From positions 91,851 to 155,850 of the forward strand of contig JADZAS010000004.1 in NCBI GenBank assembly GCA_020852515.1: a stretch of DNA of 64,000 nt, read 5' to 3'. This DNA comes from Phycisphaerales bacterium. GTDB taxonomy: Bacteria; Planctomycetota; Phycisphaerae; Phycisphaerales; UBA5793. Position 1 is the first letter of the stretch. The number at the start of each line of letters is the position of its first letter. Both the position numbers and the translations under genes were made by a program. Shown here piece after piece: positions 45,351 through 56,053 of the stretch. A model generated the notes under the pieces. It saw only the letters and a list, made by a program, of their open reading frames with translations. It was not told the DNA's origin and did not search any database.

Positions 45351-45730
45351 TGCCCCGCTCCGCGACCACCTCCGATGTCTTCAACGCCATTGCCGAGCCG
45401 CGGCGGCGGCAGATCGTCGACCTCCTCGCGCGCCGCGGCGCCTTGGCCGTCGGGACGATCGTCGTGGCGCTGGGACTCCCGCAGCCGGCCGTCTCCAAGC
45501 ACCTCGGCGTGCTGCGACAGGTCGGTGTCGTTTCGGCCATCCGGCACGGCCAGCAGCGCGTCTACCGTCTGGAGGGCAGCGAACTGAAACACGTCTACGA
45601 CTGGATCAGCAAGTTCGAGCGCCACTGGTCGCACCAACTCGACCGCATCAAAGCCCGCGCGGAGCGAGCGGCCGGAGAAGCATCTCACTCACTCAATCCA
45701 CTCACGCACAGGAAGGGACCAGCATCATGA
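45350..45730 (+). CDS. ArsR-family transcriptional regulator
   Basis: A 126-residue winged-helix repressor. The recognition helix region is ALGLPQPAVSKHLGVLRQVGVV, split here as ALGLPQPAVSKHL and GVLRQVGVV, followed by the wing GQQRVYRLE. Cysteine metal sites of classical ArsR are absent. It belongs to the subgroup that precedes SRPBCC (AHSA1) genes and is not metal-linked. ATGA overlap with the next gene shows coupling. It probably represses its own operon through the palindrome upstream. Confidence 0.9.
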   Translation: MPRSATTSDVFNAIAEPRRRQIVDLLARRGALAVGTIVVALGLPQPAVSKHLGVLRQVGVVSAIRHGQQRVYRLEGSELKHVYDWISKFERHWSHQLDRIKARAERAAGEASHSLNPLTHRKGPAS

Positions 45731-46203
45731 CAACGCAGATACTCGACCAGCAGGCGGTGCAGGCCTTTGAGATTATCAAGGAGATCGAGATCTCGGCTCC
45801 GATCGAGACCACCTTCGAAGCGGTGCTCGACGAACTCGGCCCCGAGGGGCAGACACCCGACGGCAAGTCGCTGCACATGAAAATCGAGCCGTGGCCCGGC
45901 GGGCGCTGGTACCGCGATCTCGGCGACAACGCCGGGCACCTCTGGGGGCACGTCCAGGTCATCAAGCCTCCAGCGCTGCTTGAGATCACCGGCCCAATGC
46001 CCATGTCCTACCCGGCCGTCAACCACATCCAGTACCGTCTCAAGGCGGAGGGCGCGAGCACCCGCTTGAGAATCACGCACAAGGCGATGGGCCTCATCCT
46101 CCCCGAGCACCGAGACGGCATGCCCGAAGGCTGGGAACACGGCCTGGAGCGAATCCGCGAACTCGCCGAACGCAAGGCGGGCGCCGCGCGCGCCAGGCGG
46201 TAA
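45727..46203 (+). CDS. SRPBCC/AHSA1-domain protein
   Basis: A 158-residue cytoplasmic protein of the START-like superfamily. Seen: EIEISAPIETTFEAVLDEL, here split as EIEISAPIETTFEAV and LDEL, then MKIEPWPGGRWYRDLGD and LWGHVQVIKPPALLEITGP-type strands, and a long final helix (EGWEHGLERIRELAERK). The fold makes a deep hydrophobic pocket for a small ligand. ArsR-SRPBCC pairs are common in bacteria. It overlaps arsR by 4 bp. Confidence 0.85.
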   Translation: MTTQILDQQAVQAFEIIKEIEISAPIETTFEAVLDELGPEGQTPDGKSLHMKIEPWPGGRWYRDLGDNAGHLWGHVQVIKPPALLEITGPMPMSYPAVNHIQYRLKAEGASTRLRITHKAMGLILPEHRDGMPEGWEHGLERIRELAERKAGAARARR

Positions 46204-46246
46204 CTGACGACTGCAACTGAGATCTGAACCCGCAAGGAGCGACGTC

Positions 46247-46777
46247 ATGACAACGGCCACAGCCTCAAATCGATCGACCGCGATGTCCATCGCACACTCG
46301 ATGTTGCAGGAGTTCGAGCGCGAACTGCCCACCACGCGCAAGTTCCTCGAACGCCTGCCGGATGACCGCCTGACATGGAAGCCGCACGAGAAGTCGATGA
46401 CAGCCGGCCAACTGGCGCTGCACATCGCGCAAAGTCCGCAGGGCGTGCTCAACCTTTCGCTCGAAGATGAGGCCGCTCCACCGGACTTCAGCGCCGGCCC
46501 GCCGCAGCCGCAGACGAAGCGCGAGGTGCTTGAGGCCCTCGACACCGGCGCTGATTTCGTCCGCGGCGTGCTGCCGACCCTCGACGACGAACGGATGCGG
46601 CACACGTTTCGCGTCGTGCGCGACGGCGAGACGATGCTCGCCATGCCGCGCGCCGACTTCCTGCGCGCCATCCTCCTCAACCACTGGTACCACCATCGGG
46701 GGCAGCTGGGCGTCTACCTCCGCCTCGTCGGCGCGAAGGTGCCGTCGAGTTACGGCCCGAGCGGGGATGAGTGGTAA
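46247..46777 (+). CDS. DinB-family protein
   Basis: A 176-residue four-helix protein of the DinB/YfiT metal-dependent thiol-transferase superfamily. The three metal-binding histidines are in ALHIAQS and in the NHWYHHRGQL helix. AAGGAG lies 7 nt before the ATG. Relatives use bacillithiol, mycothiol or glutathione, or have unknown roles. It is the third gene of the ArsR-led cluster. Confidence 0.88.
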   Translation: MTTATASNRSTAMSIAHSMLQEFERELPTTRKFLERLPDDRLTWKPHEKSMTAGQLALHIAQSPQGVLNLSLEDEAAPPDFSAGPPQPQTKREVLEALDTGADFVRGVLPTLDDERMRHTFRVVRDGETMLAMPRADFLRAILLNHWYHHRGQLGVYLRLVGAKVPSSYGPSGDEW

Positions 46778-46891
46778 TACTCCCTCTGTGAGTGCGATCT
46801 TAACAAGGGTCGCGGGAATATGCTTGGGTCGCCCGCCGGCCCTGCTCGCCGCGCCGGCGCCCCCAACGTATCACAACGGAAAGGATCGCTC

Positions 46892-47263
46892 ATGGCCTAC
46901 GTCGATGGATTCGTGCTGCCCGTGCCCAGGGCTCGTTTGGCTGATTACCGCCGCATGGCGCGGCTCGCTTCCAAAGTCTGGCTCGAATACGGCGCCCTTG
47001 AGTACCGCGAATGCGCCGGCGACGACCTCGACGTCAAGGGCGTCGTGCCCTTCACAAAATGCGCCGGCGCGAAGCGCGGCGAGACCGTCGTCTTCGCCTG
47101 GATCGTGTACAAGTCCAAGGCGCATCGCGACCGCGTCAACGCCAAGGTCTGCAGCGACCCGCGCCTCAAGAAGATGATGGCGAAGGATCCGAAGAAGTTG
47201 CCGTGCGATCTCAATCGCATGGTCTACGGCGGGTTCAAGACCATCGTCGAGGCCATGGCGTAG
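46892..47263 (+). CDS. DUF1428-family protein
   Basis: A 123-residue protein starting at ATG 46892 with AAAGGA 7 nt ahead. [20 protein letters not shown], here split as [10 protein letters not shown] and [10 protein letters not shown], and YRECAGDD identify the DUF1428 (dimeric ferredoxin-like) family of unknown function. [18 protein letters not shown] is also typical. Fourth gene of the ArsR cluster; DUF1428 is frequently seen beside ArsR/SRPBCC genes. Confidence 0.85.
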   Translation: MAYVDGFVLPVPRARLADYRRMARLASKVWLEYGALEYRECAGDDLDVKGVVPFTKCAGAKRGETVVFAWIVYKSKAHRDRVNAKVCSDPRLKKMMAKDPKKLPCDLNRMVYGGFKTIVEAMA

Positions 47264-47295
47264 CATTCACGCTCGGGGGCAAAAAGGAGAAGCAC

Positions 47296-48479
<1,184 letters not shown>

Positions 48480-48483
<4 letters not shown>

Positions 48484-48779
48484 TCCGCGTCACGATCCCT
48501 TTCCATCTTCGCACACTCTCGGGCACACAGGGGGAGATCGCACTTGATGTGCCGGGCGAGGCGCCGACGCTGCGCCACGTTCTCGATGCACTCGAGGCGC
48601 GGTATCCGATGCTCAAGGGCACCATCCGCGACCACGTCACCGGCAAACGCCGCGACTTCGTCCGCTTCTTCGCCTGCGGCAAGGACCTCTCCAACGACGG
48701 CCCGGATGCGCCGCTGCCCGAGGGTGTCATCAGCAGCCGTGAACCCCTGATGATCATCGGCGCGATCGCGGGCGGGTGA
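48480..48779 (+). CDS. MoaD/ThiS-like sulfur-carrier protein
   Basis: A 99-residue ubiquitin-like protein with GTG start at 48480 overlapping the previous stop. It has the beta-grasp pattern ([36 protein letters not shown]) and ends in AGG, with the terminal diglycine that is adenylated and thiocarboxylated in MoaD, ThiS and CysO. No E1-like or MoaE gene is adjacent. It might donate sulfur, or be conjugated to a protein. Confidence 0.8.
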
Positions 48780-48820
48780 GGGGGTGAGCGGGTGACTGCG
48801 GCGTACGCAAGCATGTCCAC

Positions 48821-49390
48821 TCAACACGCAGCGTCTGTCGCCGCGCGATGCCACGACCTGGCTTGCTGCAAGAACTGCTCCATCTCCGAGTCGCTCGCGA
48901 ATGCTCGGCGGGGGATTCTGAATGTGGTCGTCGAGTTGGTCGAGACGAAGATCGCATCCTCCAGAACTTCGATCGACTTCACCCCGGACCAGAGGTACGA
49001 GACAGTGCAGGGGCCATGTTCGCTCTGCACGCCGTCGGCCGAAATGGTGATGTACTCAGTGCCGAACAGAACTTCCTGATCGCAGTTCGCCAGCAGTTGA
49101 TCGACGACCCTGGAAACCGGAATGTGAGTGAGGCGAAGACTCTTCCAGAGCATCCACGCGGCTATGAGTCCATAGCCGGTCAACACGACCCACCGCACCG
49201 GCCCCGGCGACGAAGCACTGTAGATGAAAACTCCCACAAGGAGAGCAACGAGCAAAAGCAGAACAGTGGCCTCGCGCGGCGTGGCCCGGCCAGCGCTGCT
49301 GCGAATGTGCCGAGCAACGCTCGCCTCCAGATCCGCGTGCGTGACATCATACGAAACTGTGAGTGAACCGTCGTCCGCCACGATCACCAT
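48821..49390 (-). CDS. YcxB-like membrane protein
   Basis: A 189-residue protein with a short N-terminal domain, two helices (about 44-60 and 66-84) and a C-terminal beta-rich domain (YITISADGVQ, VSYLWSGVKSIEVLEDAIFV, here split as VSYLWSGVKSI and EVLEDAIFV, and FRIPRRAF), which is the YcxB-like pattern. Function unknown. It converges with the ArsR operon. Confidence 0.75.
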   Translation of the reverse strand: MVIVADDGSLTVSYDVTHADLEASVARHIRSSAGRATPREATVLLLLVALLVGVFIYSASSPGPVRWVVLTGYGLIAAWMLWKSLRLTHIPVSRVVDQLLANCDQEVLFGTEYITISADGVQSEHGPCTVSYLWSGVKSIEVLEDAIFVSTNSTTTFRIPRRAFASDSEMEQFLQQARSWHRAATDAAC

Positions 49391-49414
49391 GCGTCCAGTC
49401 TATGTCTGCCCGCA

Positions 49415-50131
49415 CTACGCCGCGCGCTCCGCCACCTCCCGATCCGCAACGCCCCACCCCTCCACCCGCGCCACCACGCGCTTCGACCACGGCCCGACCT
49501 CCCCGGTCGCATCCGCCCACCGGCCCCAGTACACGATCATGCGCGGCCCGGCCGGCGTGGGAAACTGCACACGCATCGGGCTGCTCGTGAACGATCGCAA
49601 ATACCACGGCCGCGCGCCCGGCGACTCGGGCATCGCCCGCCCCGGCTCGACCATCTCAATAAACAACTCCAGCCGGCTCGCCCCGCGCGGCTTGGCCCGG
49701 CTGCGCGCGCCCCATTGCTCGCGAAACTCCAGCAGATGCACGCCGCGCTCCGAGCCGAGGTAGCGCAGGTGCGGCGCGTGCTTCGGACACTCCCGCCGAT
49801 GCAGCCGGCCCGGCCGCTCGCGCACGCCCACGCTCATCTTCGCGCTTCGATTGATCTGCGGGTTGGCGCGGATCAGCGCGCCGTACTTGCGCACCAGGCG
49901 CTCCGCCCGCTGCCGCGCTGCATCCTTCTCCATGATGGTCCTGGTCGATCGCGTGCTCGGCCAGGAGGCTAGGGCCAGATGATGACGAAACTCCGACACG
50001 GCGTGGCCGAGGTCTCGCGCATCCTCCGCAGAGAGGAAATACCGCGCGGGATCGATCGCGGTGGCATCCGAAAAGACCCGCGCCATGCGGGCAAAGCCGC
50101 TGTCCGAATCAGGAATGAACTTTCCAGCCAT
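49415..50131 (-). CDS. Hypothetical protein, lineage-specific family (copy 2 of 2)
   Basis: A 238-residue soluble protein from ATG 50131 (GAGAGG about 7 nt ahead), homologous to the protein at 5705-6466. Shared features are DPARYFLSAEDA, KDAARQRAERLVRKYGALI, PRGASRLELF and MRVQFPTPAGP...VYWGRW. The similarity is clear but distant. Like its relative it has a long C-rich (plus strand) region upstream with no genes. I cannot assign a function. Confidence 0.7.
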   Translation of the reverse strand: MAGKFIPDSDSGFARMARVFSDATAIDPARYFLSAEDARDLGHAVSEFRHHLALASWPSTRSTRTIMEKDAARQRAERLVRKYGALIRANPQINRSAKMSVGVRERPGRLHRRECPKHAPHLRYLGSERGVHLLEFREQWGARSRAKPRGASRLELFIEMVEPGRAMPESPGARPWYLRSFTSSPMRVQFPTPAGPRMIVYWGRWADATGEVGPWSKRVVARVEGWGVADREVAERAA

Positions 50132-51035
50132 GTCGAGACCTCTCATGGTCGATGATTCAAAACTCAACGAGCCGCGCATGGAAGACAATCCGAGCCCCGA
50201 CTGTCAGGGAGGGCCTTCGCCGTTGACCAGCCTTCGCGTTCCAGCATCGCGCCCTTCGCCGCACTCGTCCAAGACCCGTGCTTACGCGTGGGGCTCGGTT
50301 CCATTTTGCCCATCGGCCAATAACGCGCCGACCTTCACGCCTGATCTCCAAATCGGCCCCGCGACTTGCAATTCATCCCTTCCGCATCGCGAGCGATCGC
50401 AGCCCCCGCGCGAGTCCGCCCCGCAGCCCTGCGAGCCGCCCGGCCCGCTCCGGTCGCCGATTCTCCCGCTCCAGTTCTGATTCCGTCCCGCCCGCGAGCC
50501 GATCGCGGCCAGCCGGGAGCGATTTCTTAACTCTCAAGAGTCCCGGCACGGGACGCCCATTCCTGCGCGCCGAAAGCGCCGCACCCCCCGCCCGACAGGC
50601 GAGTCCTCCGGCCCGCCGGCCAACTCCCTCATCGAGCGCGAAGAACTCGCACCCGACCCGCGCCATCGACGCGCGCCACGACGCAACTGCCCCGTTCAAT
50701 TGCGCCTTTCCCCCGTCCAGCGCGACAATTGCGCGCAGGAATCATCAAAGAAACGCCGAGCCAACGCAGGGTCGGATAAGCAATGCTCGGGGATCGCATT
50801 CCACCGGGTCGGATGCTTGGCCGAAGGCCGCGAGCGCCTCCCGCCGGGTCCGACGATTGCCGCCAGATCACCGCCGAATCCCCCGCCCCGGCCGCACGTG
50901 ATTGGAACCACCCCCCGCCGCATGGTACAGCCAGCGAAGTTGGGATGCGGGTCCCGTCTTCGATGGCGCTGGGGTTGAGACCCAAGACTGGTCCCTTCCT
51001 ACAATCTGGCGATACGAGCCACGATCGCGGGTTAA
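50132..51035. other. Long C-rich intergenic region
   Basis: About 900 bp without a supported gene between the lineage-specific gene (leftward) and the AIPR gene (rightward). The plus strand is C-rich from about 50390 to 50640. CAATTGCGC occurs twice 29 bp apart (50697-50705, 50726-50734), and a GTCCCG-GCA-CGGGAC palindrome lies near 50542. No tRNA, terminator with T-tract or start with ribosome site is apparent. Confidence 0.5.
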
Positions 51036-52757
51036 ATGCAACTACGAGTTGAGACAACGTTGCTTTTGGACAAGGTCGCCGCCATTGCGGACGAATTCGA
51101 CCTCGAGCAGGATCGTGCATTTCTTTCACTGGTTTATGGCCTTATCACGAATCAGAGCTTCGACGCATTAGACGATGAAGACGTGACAGATGGCGGTGAC
51201 GACCATGAAATGGATGTGATTGCGATCGACGACAGAGATGATGAGTCGCGTGCCACGGTGACAATTATCGCTGCAACGCGTTCACCCGCGCACAGAACGA
51301 CCGAACTCCAAAGGCTGGGCATCGGACTTGACTTCATGTTTTCGCAAGGGCGAGCAGTATATCAGCAGATGCCGAACCGACGGCTTGCCGACAGGATCAG
51401 TGACTTTCGAGCACTGCGTAATCGCTATGGCGCGCCCAACGTCATCGTCCAGGTGTTCTTTGCGTCCCTTGGCGACACACAGAGCCTCGCGGATGCATTC
51501 GTGCTGGAGCGGAACAGGCTCCTGAGCGATTACTCCGGGCCGGGAGCGAGGTTCTCGCTACAGATCCTCGGGGCGCGAGAACTGGCTGACATGCTCAACG
51601 AAGCCGAAACTCGCGGCGATCGTGTCGATGACCGGATCAGAATCGACTATGACCGTAATCGGGGGACAATCATCCGACGCACTCTACCGGGACTCGATGG
51701 GTTGATATGTAGCGTCAACGCGAGCGAAATCGCAAGGCTTGTGCAGACCCATCCACGCATTTTTGACAGGAACCTACGCAGGTACTTGGGCGGGCAGAAC
51801 GCGGTCAATGAAGCGATCCTCGCGACCTGCGCCGATGCGGAACAGGCTCAACTACTCTGGTTTCTGAACAACGGACTCACGATACTCTGCGATGACTTTG
51901 CGGTGACGCCGGATCAAGATGATCCATTCGTGCAAGTGCGGAATATGCACATCGTCAACGGCTGCCAAACTTCATCGGCCATTGACGAGGCTCAGCGAAG
52001 TGGTGACCTCCACTCGGATGCGTGGGTGCTGGTAAGGCTATTCAAGGCCACGTCACCCGAGCTAGCTGAGCGAGTAGTGGTAACGACAAACACACAGACC
52101 AGGATCACAGGGCGCGACCTTCGGTCGAATGATCGGCTTCAGGTCCAACTCCAACGCGTATTCCGAGATCGCTTCGCACTATTCTATGAGCGAAAGCCGA
52201 ACGAGTTCACACATCTAAGTCGAAATGACCGCCGCAAGGTCGTCTCGAATGAACGTGTCGGGCAGGCGTACCTGTCTATCGTGCTGAAGAAACCGAGCGA
52301 CGGGGGGCGGCGAAAATACAAGCTGTGGGACGACGAGACCGCTCGCGTATTCAACTCGGATGTAGTGCCGGAGGCATATCTGTTGTCCTATCGGATATGG
52401 GAAGCATGTGGAGTCTGGAAGCAGCGCGTGCGAGACTCGTATCCCGAGGACGAAGTGCGACGGCGAATTCTTAGGAACGGGTTGTACCACATTGCAAGAG
52501 TCGTTGCATTTCGATGGCGAGGTACCGATGATTGGTCAGATCAACAACGCCTCGCTGACGAGATAAGAACTCTCGCGAATGATCCGCGAGTTGTGACTGA
52601 CCGCTGCTCTGCGGCGCTTGAGCTCATTGCGGGTTTGGTTAGTGCCGAAGAGGAGTTTGTCGCCGACGTTGGCGGAGCACTAAAGTCGGGATTGCTCGAT
52701 CGGAACATCTCGGCGCGATTGCGAGGTTCCGAACCCGCTGCAACAAGTCAGACTTAG
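51036..52757 (+). CDS. AIPR-family abortive-infection protein
   Basis: A 573-residue protein with the AIPR domain (phage resistance). The core at about 240-320 reads FDRNLRRYLGG, AVNEAI, LWFLNNGLTILCDD and MHIVNGCQTSSAI, all characteristic. The N-terminal ~200 residues form a PD-(D/E)XK-like or helical domain as in other members (VIVQVFFAS). The gene is distinctly A+T-richer than its neighbours (53 and 57 % GC in two counted lines), so it was probably acquired. There is no clear ribosome site before ATG 51036. Mechanism of AIPR proteins is mostly unknown; a nuclease role has been suggested for some. Confidence 0.85.
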   Translation: MQLRVETTLLLDKVAAIADEFDLEQDRAFLSLVYGLITNQSFDALDDEDVTDGGDDHEMDVIAIDDRDDESRATVTIIAATRSPAHRTTELQRLGIGLDFMFSQGRAVYQQMPNRRLADRISDFRALRNRYGAPNVIVQVFFASLGDTQSLADAFVLERNRLLSDYSGPGARFSLQILGARELADMLNEAETRGDRVDDRIRIDYDRNRGTIIRRTLPGLDGLICSVNASEIARLVQTHPRIFDRNLRRYLGGQNAVNEAILATCADAEQAQLLWFLNNGLTILCDDFAVTPDQDDPFVQVRNMHIVNGCQTSSAIDEAQRSGDLHSDAWVLVRLFKATSPELAERVVVTTNTQTRITGRDLRSNDRLQVQLQRVFRDRFALFYERKPNEFTHLSRNDRRKVVSNERVGQAYLSIVLKKPSDGGRRKYKLWDDETARVFNSDVVPEAYLLSYRIWEACGVWKQRVRDSYPEDEVRRRILRNGLYHIARVVAFRWRGTDDWSDQQRLADEIRTLANDPRVVTDRCSAALELIAGLVSAEEEFVADVGGALKSGLLDRNISARLRGSEPAATSQT

Positions 52758-52800
52758 AGCGGAAACTTGCCCGTCATTTCCGGAGAATTGGAGTCGCACC

Positions 52801-53280
52801 TCACTCCCCCGGCTTATCCACGTGCTGATCAACCAGAATCGGATTTCCATCCGGGTCGGTGAGCATGAGGTAGGCCGGGCCGGTGGTGGACTCGTCGGCT
52901 TCGACGGTCAGTGTCAGGCCGCGCTCTTTGAAGCGGCGCTGGAGTTCGCGCACATCATCGAATTCTTTGAGCGTGTTCTTTTCGCTGTCCCAGCCGGGGT
53001 TGAAGGTGAGCATGTTGCGATCGAACATGCCCTGGAAGAGGCCGATGCGCGCATCGCCGTTGGAGAGCACCAGCCAGTTCTGCTTCGCGTCGCCGGCGAC
53101 AGGCTCGAAGCCGAGCTTTTCGTAGAAGTCGCGCGACGCGGCGAGGTCTTTGACAGTCAGGCTGACGGAAAAGTTCCCCAGACTCATGGTTGATTCCCTT
53201 GCGTGGTTCGATGGTGCGGCGGGTGTCGTGTTGCAGCCGACGAGGGTGCAGGCGAGCAGTATGGCGATCAGGCGCATCAT
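52801..53280 (-). CDS. VOC (glyoxalase-like) lipoprotein
   Basis: A 159-residue protein. From ATG 53280 it has a lipoprotein signal with lipobox (LACTLVGCN), then a VOC domain: SVSLTVKDLAASRDFYEKLG, here split as SVSLTVKDLAAS and RDFYEKLG, and PAYLMLTDPDGNPILVDQH-like strands. Only part of the metal set is clear (His is replaced in the first strand), so enzymatic activity is uncertain. A shorter start (MSLGNFS) would give a cytoplasmic VOC protein. The lipoprotein version is supported by the well-formed signal. Confidence 0.75.
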   Translation of the reverse strand: MMRLIAILLACTLVGCNTTPAAPSNHARESTMSLGNFSVSLTVKDLAASRDFYEKLGFEPVAGDAKQNWLVLSNGDARIGLFQGMFDRNMLTFNPGWDSEKNTLKEFDDVRELQRRFKERGLTLTVEADESTTGPAYLMLTDPDGNPILVDQHVDKPGE

Positions 53281-53420
53281 GGTCGGAGTCCTTGCCCGGC
53301 CAACAGGTCGGGTGATGGGAAGGTAGAGAGGAGACGGGGGAGATTCAAGGGGTGATGGCGCCGGCCGAGTCAAGCGGGCCGGCGGCACGCACGCGGCGAC
53401 CGGCGGGCGCCGGCGGCGTG

Positions 53421-54994
<1,574 letters not shown>

Positions 54995-54998
<4 letters not shown>

Positions 54999-55264
54999 GG
55001 CCGGCGCTCCTGCGCCGTGGCGTCCAGAACCGTTTCCGCAAACCGCTTGATGTTCATGATGATCTCGATGGCCTCCTCTTCGGTGATGATCCGCCGATAC
55101 CTGCTGGACCAGACCCGCCGATGCTCGGCGATCAATTCGTCTGTGATCCATGCGAGGGCCACGGGCCGACTGTTGCCCGTGGGCTCGCACTGATCACTTA
55201 CTGCGCGGGTAGGAGGAAGTCCAGTCGATGTCTGCGGTTTCATGACCATGCTGTGGCTGGGCAT
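54995..55264 (-). CDS. Small basic protein coupled to the recombinase
   Basis: An 89-residue protein whose stop overlaps the recombinase start by ATGA. ATG 55264 has GGGGAG 8 nt ahead. The C-terminal half (ELIAEHRRVWSSRYRRIITEEEAIEIIMNIKRF, here quoted as ELIAEHRRVWSSRYRR and EEEAIEIIMNIKRF) is helical and strongly charged. I do not recognise a family. Small genes directly upstream of serine integrases can encode recombination directionality factors or control proteins; that is an inference from context only. Confidence 0.6.
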
Positions 55265-55268
55265 GCCG

Positions 55269-55775
55269 TCAGCTCCCCAGCCAACCATCGAGGCCCATGC
55301 TTTCGAATCGCTGGCGAATGTCGGCAATCAGGCGCTCCACGGTGTGCCAGCCGCACTCGAGTTCTCTGGCGATGCTGGCGATCGACTCGCCCTCGGCGAG
55401 CATGGCGCAGACTCGCTGTTCGCGAGGCGACAACTCCGAGACCGCAGTGCGTACATCAACTTCCATTTCGTGCTTGGACTCGTACTCCGTGGGGATTCCG
55501 CCGCGCTGGCACATCTGTTGCTTGCGCTCGCGATCGCGGGCGCAGCGGCGCGCGGCCGATCGCACCTGGCGGTTCACGATCGTGGAGAGCACTGCATTGG
55601 GCTGGAGCGCCTCGCCTGACCGCACCGGGTCCGATTTGAACTTGGCTGTTTCGATGGCGATCTGCTGGGCGACATCATCGCGGCTGTGATTGTCCAGGCC
55701 CATGCGCCTTGCCCGTGCGTCGATCAGTCGCATCTGCCAATCGTCCATGACGCCGCGATACTCGTTGCTGCTCAT
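55269..55775 (-). CDS. Sigma-70/LuxR-like phage regulator
   Basis: A 168-residue protein. Residues 20-75 look like sigma region 2 (a helical DDVAQQIAIETAKF segment); residues 110-160 are a sigma region-4/LuxR-type helix-turn-helix (SELSPREQRVCAMLAEGESI, ASIARELECGWHTVERL). It is probably an alternative sigma-like or activator protein of the element. AGGAG is 6 nt before ATG. It is divergent from the early operon across an operator-rich region, as phage immunity and control genes usually are. Confidence 0.75.
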   Translation of the reverse strand: MSSNEYRGVMDDWQMRLIDARARRMGLDNHSRDDVAQQIAIETAKFKSDPVRSGEALQPNAVLSTIVNRQVRSAARRCARDRERKQQMCQRGGIPTEYESKHEMEVDVRTAVSELSPREQRVCAMLAEGESIASIARELECGWHTVERLIADIRQRFESMGLDGWLGS

Positions 55776-55898
55776 TACCTGCTCCTGAAGTGAAGGGAAT
55801 GTGGGTCACTGTCGGGAGCGATGGAAGACGCGAGTGCGGGGACACGTCTCGCGCGTCGGAGATGAGTTTGGGCGATCAGATGTGGGGCGGATGTGCGA

Positions 55899-55963
55899 GC
55901 GTGTGACGCACACGTGAGGGGTCAGGTGAGGCACACATGACGCTCATGTGTCGGACACATGAG
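55899..55963. promoter_or_regulatory. Phage control region with palindromic operators
   Basis: A CGTGTG-ACG-CACACG inverted repeat (55899-55913) and an alternating series ACACATGA-CGC-TCATGTGT (55933-55951) that shares its middle half-site with CTCATGTGTC-G-GACACATGAG (55943-55963). It lies between the divergent regulator and exonuclease genes, the usual place of phage operators. Confidence 0.65.
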
Positions 55964-56053
55964 TTTCCACGCAGCCCGCCGATCGGCGGCGAATCAGGTG
56001 CATGAACAGCGACAACCCCTGTGCCGCGAGCGCTACTGCGGCGGGGAGTCGCC

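Noticed and set aside
44633..45688. A 351-codon minus-strand frame over the opp/arsR intergenic region
   Set aside because: It crosses the start of oppA, the arsR promoter and the arsR gene; composition is not protein-like.
50690..50740. The paired CAATTGCGC motif as an operator
   Set aside because: Only two copies at 29-bp spacing with no gene start close by; kept as a note on the intergenic region rather than as a regulatory claim.
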